A stretch of DNA of 64,000 nucleotides from Cerioporus squamosus (Eukaryota > Basidiomycota > Agaricomycetes > Polyporales > Polyporaceae), in the NCBI GenBank assembly GCA_022592435.1, contig JABYQS010000020.1:1-64000 (forward strand). Direction: 5' to 3'. Every line of letters begins with the position of its first letter. The stretch's first letter is position 1. The position numbers and the translations under genes are program-made. The notes under the pieces are model-generated. The model searched no databases, was not told where the DNA came from, and saw nothing but the letters and a program-made list of their open reading frames with translations. Of the stretch, positions 45,655 through 55,966 are shown piece by piece.

Positions 45655-48104
45655 ATGCTCGTCCGACAGCTCCTGCTCCTCCTCTCCGTCGTCGGGACCG
45701 CCTTCGCTGTACCCACAGAGAAACGTGCTTCCCCCACTGTTCAGCTCGACCAAGGGACATTTGTGGGCACCTCGAACGGCGTTGCCAACAAGTTCCTCGG
45801 TATCCCCTTTGGCAAAGCACCGTAAGTTCCCGTCTCATTCCGCGATATACCTCCAGAGGCTGACATTACATTGGCCGTAGGGTTGGGGACCTCCGGTTCA
45901 ACCTGCCCGTTGCGGTGGATCCTTACAACGGCACTCACACCGCGACGAGCTATGGACCGGCGTGCCCCCAGCAAGCCTTCGACTTCCCTGAGCTGTCGGG
46001 TTTGGCAGAGGACACGGTGGACTTCATAGTCAACTCCATTTTCCAGATCATCGAGCCATCGGCGGAAGATTGTGAGTCGTCATTCTTCGCATGCTCTTAC
46101 ATCTCTCGCTGACATTTTCCAAGGTTTGTCTGTCAACGTGGTTGTACCGGCTGGCACGAAGCCCGATGCGAAGCTCCCTGTTGCCGTTGTGAGTGATCCG
46201 TTCTCACGCATCCGCATGTCCGAGGACTGACCAACGCTGTCAGTGGATCTTTGGAGGCAGGTGTCGCGTCTAATACGAGCGGCCTCATTACTTATCAGGA
46301 TTGATGCGTGTTTCAGGTGGATTCGAACTCGGTGGAACGAGCATGTCAGTGAAGTTTCCGTTACGGCGTCACCAATACTGAGCAGCCGTCGCACAGGTAT
46401 GATGGCGGCGTCATTGTGAAACGCTCTATTGAGCTCGGCGAGCCAGTCGTCTACGTTAGCATGAACTATCGGTGAGTGTTGAGGCGCTCTTTAGCCAGCA
46501 TGACAGACGCTCACCGAAGGTGTACTTTATTAGTGTCGGGTATGCCACACCTCTTCGACTTTCTCTCGTATATTGACCTTCATCCTAGCGTATGGCTTCC
46601 TGGCCAGCAAGGAAGTCAAGGACGCTGGTGTGGGAAACCTCGGTCTGCAAGATCGTAAGTGGCCAAGTTCGGGGCCGTCTGGCCTCTGCGCTTAACACCT
46701 CGAGGTTCGGCCGTTAACCCCTTGATCCTTCAGAACGTCTTGCGCTTCGATGGGTTCAGAAGTATATAAGCGCCTTCGGGGAGATCCGACGAAGGTGACC
46801 ATGTACGTTGAGCTCTGCCTTTGTGTGCTTATGTGGGTCCGCGTGTGCACGTCGCTTATCGCGCTGCTACCATCGACAGATGGGGCGAGAGCGCCGGCGC
46901 AATATCCGTTGCGCTGCAGATGCTGACGAACGGCGGAAACACCGAAGGGCTCTTCCGTGGGGGTTCATGCAATCCGGTTCACCCATCCCCGTGGGTGATA
47001 TCACTGGCGGCCAGGGGGACTACGATAGGCTCGTAGCGGAGACGGGCTGCTCCGGGGCAGCGGACACTCTGCAGTGCTTGAGACAGGTTCCCTTCCAGAC
47101 GCTGAAGGCCGCAGTGGACAAGTCACCGGGCATATTTTCTCCTCAGGTATATCACCATCTCTGCGCTTGCTGTGCAAAGATTATGTCGCTAACACTCTCG
47201 ACAGTCTCTGAAGTTGACCTGGCTACCTCGTGCCGATGGGAAGTTCCTCCCTGATGCACCGCAAAAGCTTGTTCAACAGGGAAGTGTGGCTAGCATCCCC
47301 TTCGTGACTGGCGTGAGTATGTAGTGATCCACGTGATGCGGATTCACTCAGCGTACAACAGGATTGCGACGACGAGGGGACGCTATTCTCGCTTTCTACC
47401 CTCAACATCACGTAAGTGCTTCCGGCTACCGAGGCGCATCATGCACTCACGAACTTGCGCGACAGGACGGAGGCGGGGCTGCGCGACTACATTGTCAGCA
47501 ACTACATCCCTGACATCTCGCAGAGCGACTTGGACCAGCTCCTGAAGGTGTACCCTGCGGACATCACCCAAGGGTCGCCGTTCAACACGAGCATCGCCAA
47601 TGCGCTTACCCCTGAGTTCAAGCGGCTGGCGGCCATGCAGGGTGACCTTGTCTTCCAGGCACCTCGGAGGTTCTTCCTGCAGAACCGCTCGAGCAAGCAG
47701 TCGACCTGGTCTTTCTGTGAGTCTCGATGCGAACACCGGATGTTGCAACCCTTTGGACTGACTGCCCCTCTCAGTGAACAAGCGCCTCAAGGCTCTTCCG
47801 CCCTTGGATCCGTACGTCTCCGGTCGTTTGTTCTCGCTATCAACGCTTATCCCGTGTGCAGGCTCACGGAACGGACATTCTGAATGTGTACGGTGGTGGG
47901 GACATGACGGACTACCTCGTTAACTTTGTCAACAACCTCGATCCTAACGGCAAGACCGGGATCTCGTGGCCGAAGTACACGACGGCGTCGCCAAAGCTCC
48001 TGACTTTCCTGGACGGAGTGACGCCCCTCACGATCACGAACGACGATTATCGCGTCGACGCCTTTAACCTGGTCACGAAGCTCTCGCTCGAGTTCCAGCT
48101 TTGA
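45655..48104 (+). CDS. Secreted type-B carboxylesterase/lipase
   Basis: Alpha/beta-hydrolase of the fungal lipase/cholinesterase family, extracellular. The ATG at 45655 opens a signal peptide (MLVRQLLLLLSVVGTAFA) before VPTEKRA. Then FVGTSNGVANKFLGIPFG, the oxyanion-hole block FGGGFELGG, and the nucleophile Ser in WGESAG. The acidic member is probably the Glu in DCDDEGT and the His lies in AHGTDI near the end. About twelve short introns. Two conserved blocks need one extra G each: AFGG-DPTKVT at the GGGG 46778-46781, and LFRGG-FMQSGSP at the GGGGG 46959-46963. As written the gene is frameshifted twice; with both bases it reads through to the TGA at 48102-48104. So either a homopolymer base-call problem or a recent pseudogene. 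Confidence 0.85.
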
Positions 48105-48331
48105 CGAGGCCTTTCCTTTACGATATCATTATGACGAGCGACGCTGCCTTGTATGATTGTAACAGATTGCACAACGACTATCGGATTGTATGTGGTGATG
48201 AAACAGTCTATATTCATGCAAGCATGAACGCGGGTATGAGTTGGGTACAGAGGTATAGATGCCATGATGACGATAGTGCCCGCAACGTCTGAGGCTTTTG
48301 CAGAGGGCCCGGGAGGTCCCATGAGGAGCGA

Positions 48332-49580
48332 TCAACTCGAACTTCCCATCGCGAACTTCCTCGTAACGCGGGAGACGAGTGACCTGACCCGCCCTCCCAT
48401 ATCCTTCTTCTCCCGCATGTCCTTCACCATCATGACACTGCCCGTTGGGCTGGCCACCAGCGTGCTCTTCGGCGTGCTCCGCCCAGACGAGCAGCGAGTT
48501 GCGGAAGTTGTAGCAGAGCCCGCCGAGCGATTCATCGCGGCCGACCGGCGCGCCTGAGTATTCGGCGCCCAGCTGAGGGAGTCGTGGACCTCGAGCTCGG
48601 ACGCGATAGTAGACCTGATCTTCATGAGGTCGTCCCACTCAGTCGGCGCGGGCTCGTCGTACGGCCGCCAGAAGGTGTCCAGCTCCATGATCATCGCACT
48701 GACGTCGCTGATGTTGGCACGTATGAGGGGGTTCGCGCGGAGCATGCGCCGGATGATGCGGTTCGCCCCGTGGGAGAGGGGGACACACTTGAGGAGGTAG
48801 TTCGGGTCGTCGACGAACTCGGTGTATGTGTCTGAAGTGCGGCTCGCGCGGCGCCAGGGGATCCCTCCGCTGATCATGTTCAACAGGATCAGACCGAGGG
48901 CCCACATGTCGGCTTTTCTAGCGCTGGGCTTGCGCTTGGGATCGAAGTGGACGCACTCTGGACGCAAACGGTCAGTCCTCGTTGATCGGGCTACAGATCA
49001 TTTCTGCAATGCTCACCTGGAGGCATGTATGCCATGGTACCGCAGCCGTATTCGTACTCGCAGACGTCGCTGGCGAGCCCGAAGTCTGCCAGGAAGACTT
49101 GGCTGCGATCCTTGCTGATGAGGATGTTGTGGGGTTTGAGATCCCGATGATAGATGCCCTCCTCATGAAGGGCGGCGACGGTCTCGAGCAGGGTGAGGAT
49201 GACCTTCTTCACCTCCTGGGTGTCGGTGAACTGACCGCACTCGGCGAGATAGTTCCCGAGGTCTCCTCCGTCGCAGTAGTCCATGACGAAGACAAAGTAG
49301 TCCGCGACCTCGTACGCGTCGTGAAGGGTGATGACGTTCGGGAGGTGGGAGACGCGCTTATGCAGCGCTATCTCCCTGCGAAGCGTTGCGATGGAGGAGT
49401 CTTTGCGTCCAGCTTTGCTGACGAACTTCAGGGCGCGGTCGCGGGCTTCCACGGGAGCCCGGAGGTCGATAGCGCGATAGACGACTCCGAAGGACCCGGA
49501 GCCAAGGACCGGAGAAGCTGGTAACGACCCTCGATGATGGCGCCCGTGAGGTTAGGCATAGTCGACGCAGCGGAAGGCAT
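48332..49580 (-). CDS. Serine/threonine protein kinase, copy 2 (frame break in Gly loop)
   Basis: Paralogue of the kinase at 39136-40458; both begin with a Ser/Ala/Met leader of the same pattern (SAASTMP). Exon 1 runs from 49580, and a 59-nt intron (49016-48958) again falls in the YMPPE codon region. Motifs: RALKFVSK (ATP-binding Lys), YHRDLKPHN, LADFGLAS, DMWALGLILLN. The glycine loop is split: the frame reads LLRSLAPGP, but one more C (plus strand) at 49509-49510 would give RVLGSGSFGVVY and join the rest. The C-terminal tail is Ser/Thr/Arg-rich. The length (about 395 residues if repaired) matches copy 1. Probably functional with a sequence error, though a true null cannot be excluded. Confidence 0.82.
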
Positions 49581-49824
49581 CTTGGAAGAGGTGGTGATTG
49601 GTAGGGAGAACAAGGTAAGGGTGCCTGCCCAGGTAGGAGAAAGAAGTGGAAGACGGTAGGGAGTTCTCCGGGAACGATGAGAATACAGGATGCCAACCAC
49701 CTGCTTATATGCGTTTCGAAAGCCGCGGATGCCAGGCAGCTTGGCCTGTGCGGTTATTCACATCCGCAGATGAGATGCTGGGGAGCCGAAGAGGAAGGAT
49801 GTTGTCCGACACTCACTCAGTCCA

Positions 49825-50450
49825 GATCGCAAGTGTCGGGCTAAATTACAACTCGGCCCCGTCGATGTTGCGATAGCCACCACAGCAAGAGGTCACCTGC
49901 ATGTAGCCGCGCACCCATATAGACGAACTACTCGCAGTGAGCAAAGTGTGAAGATGCCAGAATTAGATTGAAATACCAACGTAGGTGCTAGCCATTGGGT
50001 AATCCATCTTCCTCGAGTACGACGATACGTGGCAGACTCAGTACTTGACTGGTGTATTGCGATTTTGACCGGAGTAGCATCCCGCATAGTTCCGAACACT
50101 TGTTCCTACATAGGTCAGTGGTGACGGGATGGACTGCAACGGCAAGTGGTCCTTTCGGGGTCATCCGGATTACATACTCAGCAGCGGTACCGATGAGCGA
50201 GGCTCTGATTGTGATTGCAACTGTATGAATTAGTCCGCACGGGCTCACACTGTCGGAATCCGGCATAGGGGATAGCGAGAAATGGTCGAGATGGGTCGCG
50301 CGGCCAGTCGACTCGACCACAATCGTTGCCACCTGTTGCCGCGCGCGAACAATTGACTGGTCCTCTGGATAGATCAGCACTTCAGTGTTGGGGCTCCAAG
50401 GCGAAAGTATACTCACCATAGTTGCATTAGAAGAGAAAGGCACCTTCGGT
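49825..50450 (-). repeat. Decayed direct duplication, unit 1
   Basis: Shares blocks in the same order and spacing with unit 2: the cagatcgcaagtgtc box, the ttgcgatag box, a gggatggactgcaacgg box and a gcgaaaaatg-like box. On the minus strand it has a 151-codon open frame ending at 49988; unit 2 has only a shorter related frame. A shared peptide pattern HFSLSPM.DSD suggests a former gene family. Function unknown. Confidence 0.6.
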
Positions 50451-50755
50451 CCTGTCAGCGTATATTTTCAGGGACTCATGAGAAGAACTAACGGAGCGAT
50501 GAGCTCCTTCTATGCAAATTCTGACAACAGAGTACTCACCGCCGTGACTCACCCGCCCAGGAGCCTCACCTTTCCTGCTGATGAGGCGGAGTTCTTGGAC
50601 GGACAGATAGCGGAGATCACAGAGGTGTGCCTTTATTCTGCCTTGGCGCCCAGACGACCAGCCCGTTTCTGTTTGTGAGTGCTCCTCCATATTGTTGCTC
50701 GCACAGCAATAGTATCGATATTCGCGAAGGAGACGTTTGGGCCTTTAATGACACT

Positions 50756-51330
50756 CGGTTCAGATCGCAAGTGTCAAGCTGAGTTGCAACTCGGTCCCGT
50801 CGACGTTGCGATAGAGACCACTGCAAGAGCCTGGAGGTGAACTGCATGTGGGCGCGCACCATACACATTACTCGCAGTTAGTGAAGTGCGACGGCTCAGA
50901 TGGTACTAACGTACGTGCACGGTAACCATTGTATGCGTCGGCGTCCGTTTCCCTCGGGTGCGGCGATACACAGACTCAGTATCCGGATTACAATAGCGAC
51001 CGATTTAATCCGTTCCTGCACGCAGGCCAGTAGTACCGGGATGGACTGCAACGGCATGTGGTCCATCCGAGGCCATAGGAAGCACACGCGAGCAGGACGC
51101 TCTGGTTGTGGTTGGGACTGCATAAAATGGTCCGTACTCGCGATATCGGAGTCCATCATAGGAGACAGCGAAAAATGCTCGGGACGGTTCGCGATGCCAG
51201 TTCGGAATACAACGGTTGCCACGCGCGGACGTCTGGATCTATAGCACTTCGAGTTCAGCGTTTGGACTCTTGGGCGAAAGGCGAAATGTGACTGCCCAGA
51301 GCTCCACTTGAAGAGAAGGGCGACTTCGCT
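50756..51330 (-). repeat. Decayed direct duplication, unit 2
   Basis: Second copy of the block at 49825-50450, same orientation, starting about 930 bases downstream. Point differences and small indels are spread throughout, so the duplication is not recent. Confidence 0.6.
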
Positions 51331-51577
51331 TCTGGCAGTGTAGACTGTCAGTAATCCTTGGTATTGATCACCGAAGCTCAGAGGAGGTGCAATAGGCGAT
51401 TGCCCAGGCTCGTGTAGGCAAAGTTTGGTCTTCTCCGACAGCGATCAGCAAATACGGTCTTGTTGAAACGAGTCGCTTCATTGGCAGAGAACACGACAAG
51501 CAGCATTGTCATCGTTTGCGAAGCCTATCAGAGGCATATAAGTATGCAACTCTCTCCTCGCGCACGGCGCGTCCTCT

Positions 51578-53790
51578 TCACGAGTCGATATTACACGCTC
51601 CAGGTCTCAGCGCACACCACAACGGCTGCAGCTGAATCGCCTGGATGCCCCTCTGCCGCATGCGAAACGCGACATCATGCAGCCGCGGGAGCGCCTCGCT
51701 CGAGTTGCCTCCTGGCCCGGACCAGAAGATCTCAGCGGACGTCGCCGCGCGCGGCCAGACGATCGAGTCGAGGTTCTCTGGACCTGACTGCTCGGTCCAG
51801 AGCAGCTGCTCGCCACCGAGGACGAGGTGTGCTTGGGCCGCCGAGATGTTCGCTTGGGGATCGAAGGTGTATGCCTGCGGGGAAGGCGGTCAGCGTGGAC
51901 GTACGCTTTTACGGACCGCGTCAGGACACACCTTTTGCCAGGTTTTGAATGGGTCACACCAACTGTTGCTGTTGAGATGGATATGTTCGGTCAACGGTGC
52001 ACTGACTGTTGACTGCGTACGTGTACGTACCCGACGTCCTTTCCTATCCATTCGCCGGCACCACAGTCCTGTGAACTGCGTCAGCGCTGAAAGTGAAGCT
52101 ACTTCCTCTTGATCCGCACATACCAGATAGAAATAGTCTGAAGGCCCGTGAACGAGACGGAAGTTCTTCTCCGCAACTGCGGCAGCGTTCGCGGACGAGA
52201 TCCACACCCTGGAAAGTTTCAGTTCGTCAACACCCTGTATCCGCGCAGGTTGAGGGACGCGCGAACGCACAGGACGATGGTGTCGTTCGAGAGCGTAACA
52301 TTGTGGTCGAGGACCATCTCCTCCCATACCGCCGGAGTCTTGCCTTCAGCTATGATGGCCCCATGGGTCTTCTGCGTGAAGACATCGAGCGCCTGCTCGA
52401 TAGTTCGCCCAGTTGTCTTCAAATTCGCCTGGGTTTCTGCATCTTGCTCGTAGCAATTCGCGTTCACCTCATCACCGCCAGTGCTTATCATCGTGGACGG
52501 GAACATCTTGGCGACCGCGGAGAGTAGTCCGGCAGTGAAGTTGGTGGTCGAGGCTGATGTGATACGGAGCTGACCCGAAGGAGGCTCTGTGTGGTCAATG
52601 AGCGAGGGAGGACTCGTTTCAACAAGGTTATTATACGTACCAGCTGCGAAATCCGCCCAAGGTGACGCGACCGGGCATGCGATGTGTTCCGGATGCGCCG
52701 CCGAGATTATCGATGTGTGGCCAGGAGTGTCGATTTCCTGAATACCGCTCGATTTCAACGGGTGCGTAGGCGTGATAACAGGTCCATACACACCACCAAT
52801 ACATCAATGCCGCGCTGCAGAAGTCAATGTCAGCGGAGGTGCCTGGCATGCATAGGGATGGAACTCACAGCTCCAGCGTAGTCAACAATATCCTTGACAT
52901 CGTTCGGCGAGTATACCATGGAAGAATCGTAGGCTCCCTTGCTGGCTAGCTCAGTATAGCCGGGGACTTCGAGCGGGAAGCTCTGGCTATCGCTGACATG
53001 CCAGTGGAATTGGCTCATCTAGAAGTAATTCAGGACATGGTCTCAACGATACGATACGAGACACATACCTTCACCATGCTCATCGCATCAAGCGTGCGCT
53101 TGATGTCAGAAACGGGGAAGCTGTAGGGCAATCGTGCGTTGAGTACAAATTCATGAGTCCACACGCTATCGGACTCACAAGTTGCGCGACGTGTCCAGCA
53201 TGAAGCCACGCCATGGCTATTAAAGACATGTTTCATCACCAGCACAAGCGTTCAATTGGTTGTACACTCACGTATGCCGGAGAGTCGGTAATCGTGATAG
53301 GTGCTTCGATCGTGTACAGGTCGCCTGACCACTGGTACCAGAGCTGCTCGAACGTCGTGAGGCCGCGGTACAGCCCAAGGGTCGAGTTGGCGGTCAGAGT
53401 CGCCGCAGAGCCGTCAGCTGGTATCGTGAGCGAGTATCCCTCGCTACGCGTCTCAATCGAGACCCTTGCTTCCTCGGTGATGCTCCGAACAGTCGCACCC
53501 TGGCTGAGGGAGGCCTTCAGCGACGCGAGCGACTTCGCGTGCTGGATCGCGGCACTGTCCGAGGAGCCGCGTCCGACGACCAAACGTCCGAGCTTGTCGT
53601 TCTTCAGATGAGACTTCGTGCGCGCGACCGCGTCAGAGAGGTCGGAAGGTGCGTGCTGGACGTTGACATGGATGTCGAAGTTGGGCGCGAGCTTCAGTGC
53701 CGTCTTGCCGGTCTGCAGAGTGCGAGGGAGAGGCCAGAGACCGAACACCTGGCCGAGAGGCGCAAGTGCGAGGAACGCAAAGAGTCTCAT
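51578..53790 (-). CDS. Beta-N-acetylhexosaminidase, GH20
   Basis: Removes terminal GlcNAc from chitin oligomers and glycans; secreted or vacuolar. The ATG at 53790 opens a signal peptide (MRLFAFLALAPLGQVFG). Exon 1 is the GH20b-like N-terminal domain (to ITDSPAY). Then (W)RGFMLDTSRN, FFPVSDIKRTLDAMS, MSQFHWHVSDSQSFPLEVPG, VEIDTPGH, and the catalytic pair Asp-Glu in STGGDEVN. The C-terminal blocks are AVWEEMV, GGEQLLWTEQSG and LHDVAFRMRQRGI. All exons join in frame through consensus introns to the TGA at 51578-51580. Full length, no defect. A separate copy of only the last block lies at 55416-55699. Divergent from the gene at 54290. Confidence 0.92.
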
Positions 53791-54289
53791 CGCGAGGCAA
53801 TTGCAGTCGGGGTCGGGGTCGAAAGACGAGGCAGTCTCGCCGTCGCCGCATACTTATGTATGTGCACTCGGAGTCGGATAGCCTTTACGCAACGAGATCA
53901 ACAGACTGGGCGAACGAAACCTCTGACCCTGGGCAGGTGATCCCGAGGGCCTTAGCTCGTTCCCAAAAATACAATCAAGACGCATGGGTGAGGACAGGGA
54001 AGGAGTACATATGGCCCACCTTCGGCTTCTCCGCATGGTCGATGGACATCATGGACTGGCCGCCGGCGTGGCGGGAAGCGTTGTCCGAGTCCCAGCCCGA
54101 TAACGGAGTTTACGGCAGCTTGGTATCGGGGGCTTCACGTTCAGCGCCGAAGTAAAGGCGTTCGGAGAACGTACGAGTCTATACAGGGAACATCGAGGTC
54201 GCTCGAGAAGGACGTGATGGACGTCCGGGACAAGGTCGACCTCGACGGCGCTTGTGCCCTCTCGCCACAACCGCGACCAGCCACCGGCC

Positions 54290-55172
54290 ATGCCGCTGCA
54301 CTTCCTCACCAGCAACTATCGCGTCGCGTTCGAAGAGTACTTCCAGCCGCACCAACAGCGGAATGCTATAGATGTGCTGCTAGGCCACATCGCGGAGGTC
54401 CGCGACGGCACCGAGGACCGGCGTCGCGAGCTGGAGGTGCTGAGGCCACAGGACACAACCCCAGCACAAATCGAGGATCGACTCGCTGCACACCTGAACA
54501 AGTGCTATTGGCAGCTTGCCCAGCTCTACCGAGTGCGTTATCTCAACTCCATCTGAGTTTCGCCCTCTACTTGCCTCTCGCCCGTGTGCTCGAGGCACCC
54601 AAACGGTCTGACCTCGAGTTCCATGCTGTTTCACAGTACTCCACCCCATGTCGCATCGACGAAGCCGAATCCGCTCTACGTGAAGTCTTGCGCTACCAGC
54701 AGGCGAAGGGCTTGAGGAGAGACGTGGCACCCGAGCTCTACCTCGCCGTTGCCATCCACAAGGTTCCGGAGAAAGAGCAGGAAGCCCTCTCCATGTTTGC
54801 CTCCGCATTCGAGCGTTACGAGGAACATGGGGACCCTGCGCTCGGGCCACGGTCAGAACTATGGGCCCGCGCCAGCTGGGCGAGGCTGTTGAGGCGAGTC
54901 GACCGTGTACAGGACGCTCAGGCTCAGGAACAAGCAGTCATGTACGTTTTTTTTTCATCTTATGCATATTCCGCCTCTCGTCGCTGACCTGTCCTTCTTT
55001 GTGCAGCGATTGGGTCGTGTCTCACCCTCTAGTTCTACGTCCTGCAAAACTGCGCGCTCTTGTTAGTGATGAGGCAGACAGCGGAGTGTTGAACAACATC
55101 ATCGAGAACCCCGAGGTGCAAATCGCTATTCAAAAGGCCCGCGCAGGAAGGGGTTCTCAGAATACGAGCTAG
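54290..55172 (+). CDS. Unknown helical (TPR-like) protein
   Basis: Not recognised. Three exons: 54290-54532, 54637-54941, 55007-55172, about 237 residues. The whole protein is predicted helical by eye, with paired Leu/Ala-rich helices (AIDVLLGHIAEVRDG, ALREVLRYQQAKGL, LYLAVAIHKVPEKEQEALSMF, ARASWARLLRRVDRVQDA) spaced like tetratricopeptide helices. No signal peptide or membrane segment. The ATG at 54290 was chosen over 54254 because the longer N-terminus is low in helix character. An interaction role is only inference from the helices. Confidence 0.7.
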
Positions 55173-55380
55173 GTGCGAGGGAGGACTCGATACACCCGGA
55201 AAGTCCGTTTTCGACACTGCATCGTCCGCTTGCTATATATCCTTCATCAGTACAAAATGTCGCGTCTACTCCGACTCATAACCCGTTGCGATGAACAGTT
55301 TCCATCCATTAGGTACTGTGATATGATTGTGAACGCGTGTCTGTTATCAAGATGGACGATCCACGTAAAAACAAATAGAC

Positions 55381-55400
55381 AAGCTCCCAATCGGGAGCTT
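55381..55400. repeat. 8-bp perfect hairpin followed by T-run
   Basis: AAGCTCCC at 55381-55388, 4-nt loop, exact complement at 55393-55400, then TT. It resembles a bacterial intrinsic terminator in form but sits in a fungal intergenic region, so its role is unknown. Confidence 0.4.
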
Positions 55401-55415
55401 TTCAGAAGCTCAAAC

Positions 55416-55699
55416 TCAAGCAGTAAGATCGCACGCGCCCGGACGAAGAGCGTACCACTCAGGCTGTAGCGGGATCGCGGTGATGCCGCGCTGGCGCATG
55501 CGATACGCGACGTCGTGCAGGCGGGGGAGCGCAGTACTGACGTTCCCGCCAGGCCCAGTCCAGAAGAGCTCTGCGGACGACGCGGTGCGCGGCCAGACGG
55601 TGTCGTCGAGGTTCGCAAGGCCGGACTGCTCCGCCCAGAGGAGGTGCTGGCCGCCGAGGACGAGCTTCGCCTTTCGGTCGTGAGGTTTGCGACGGACAC
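55416..55699 (-). pseudogene. GH20 C-terminal fragment
   Basis: About 95 codons that align with the last block of the hexosaminidase at 51578-53790 (LVLGGQHLLWAEQSG, VWPRTASSAELFW, LHDVAYRMRQRGIT), ending at a TGA (55416-55418). No upstream exons with the catalytic Asp-Glu pair were found nearby, so it is a truncated duplicate. Confidence 0.8.
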
Positions 55700-55966
55700 A
55701 ACTGACCACCGGTCTGCCGCAAGAGGACTGGCAAGTCCCAGATCTCAATAGCATACCGGTGAGATAAGGTTCGAGACATTGTGTGCTGTCTGCAGCTGCG
55801 CATGTGCAGACTATCGTGTGACTGGGGCACAAATTACAATGGTTCGAAGGATCGCACCCGACAAGGACCCTAGACGGAAGACACGAACTCAACGATGTGA
55901 CGCTGCGCTGTTGGTCAGTTTGCAGTGCGACAGCTTACCGGGTGCTTGTACTAGTTAGGTGCAGAA
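55700..55966. other. Intergenic spacer
   Basis: No supported feature between the GH20 fragment and the F-box gene's stop. Confidence 0.4.

Larger units (their letters stand above)
49581..51577. other. Intergenic region dominated by a decayed duplication
   Basis: Contains kinase 2's promoter (TATAAG on the minus strand at 49704-49709) and two related copies of about 0.6 kb, listed separately. No intact gene recognised. Confidence 0.5.
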
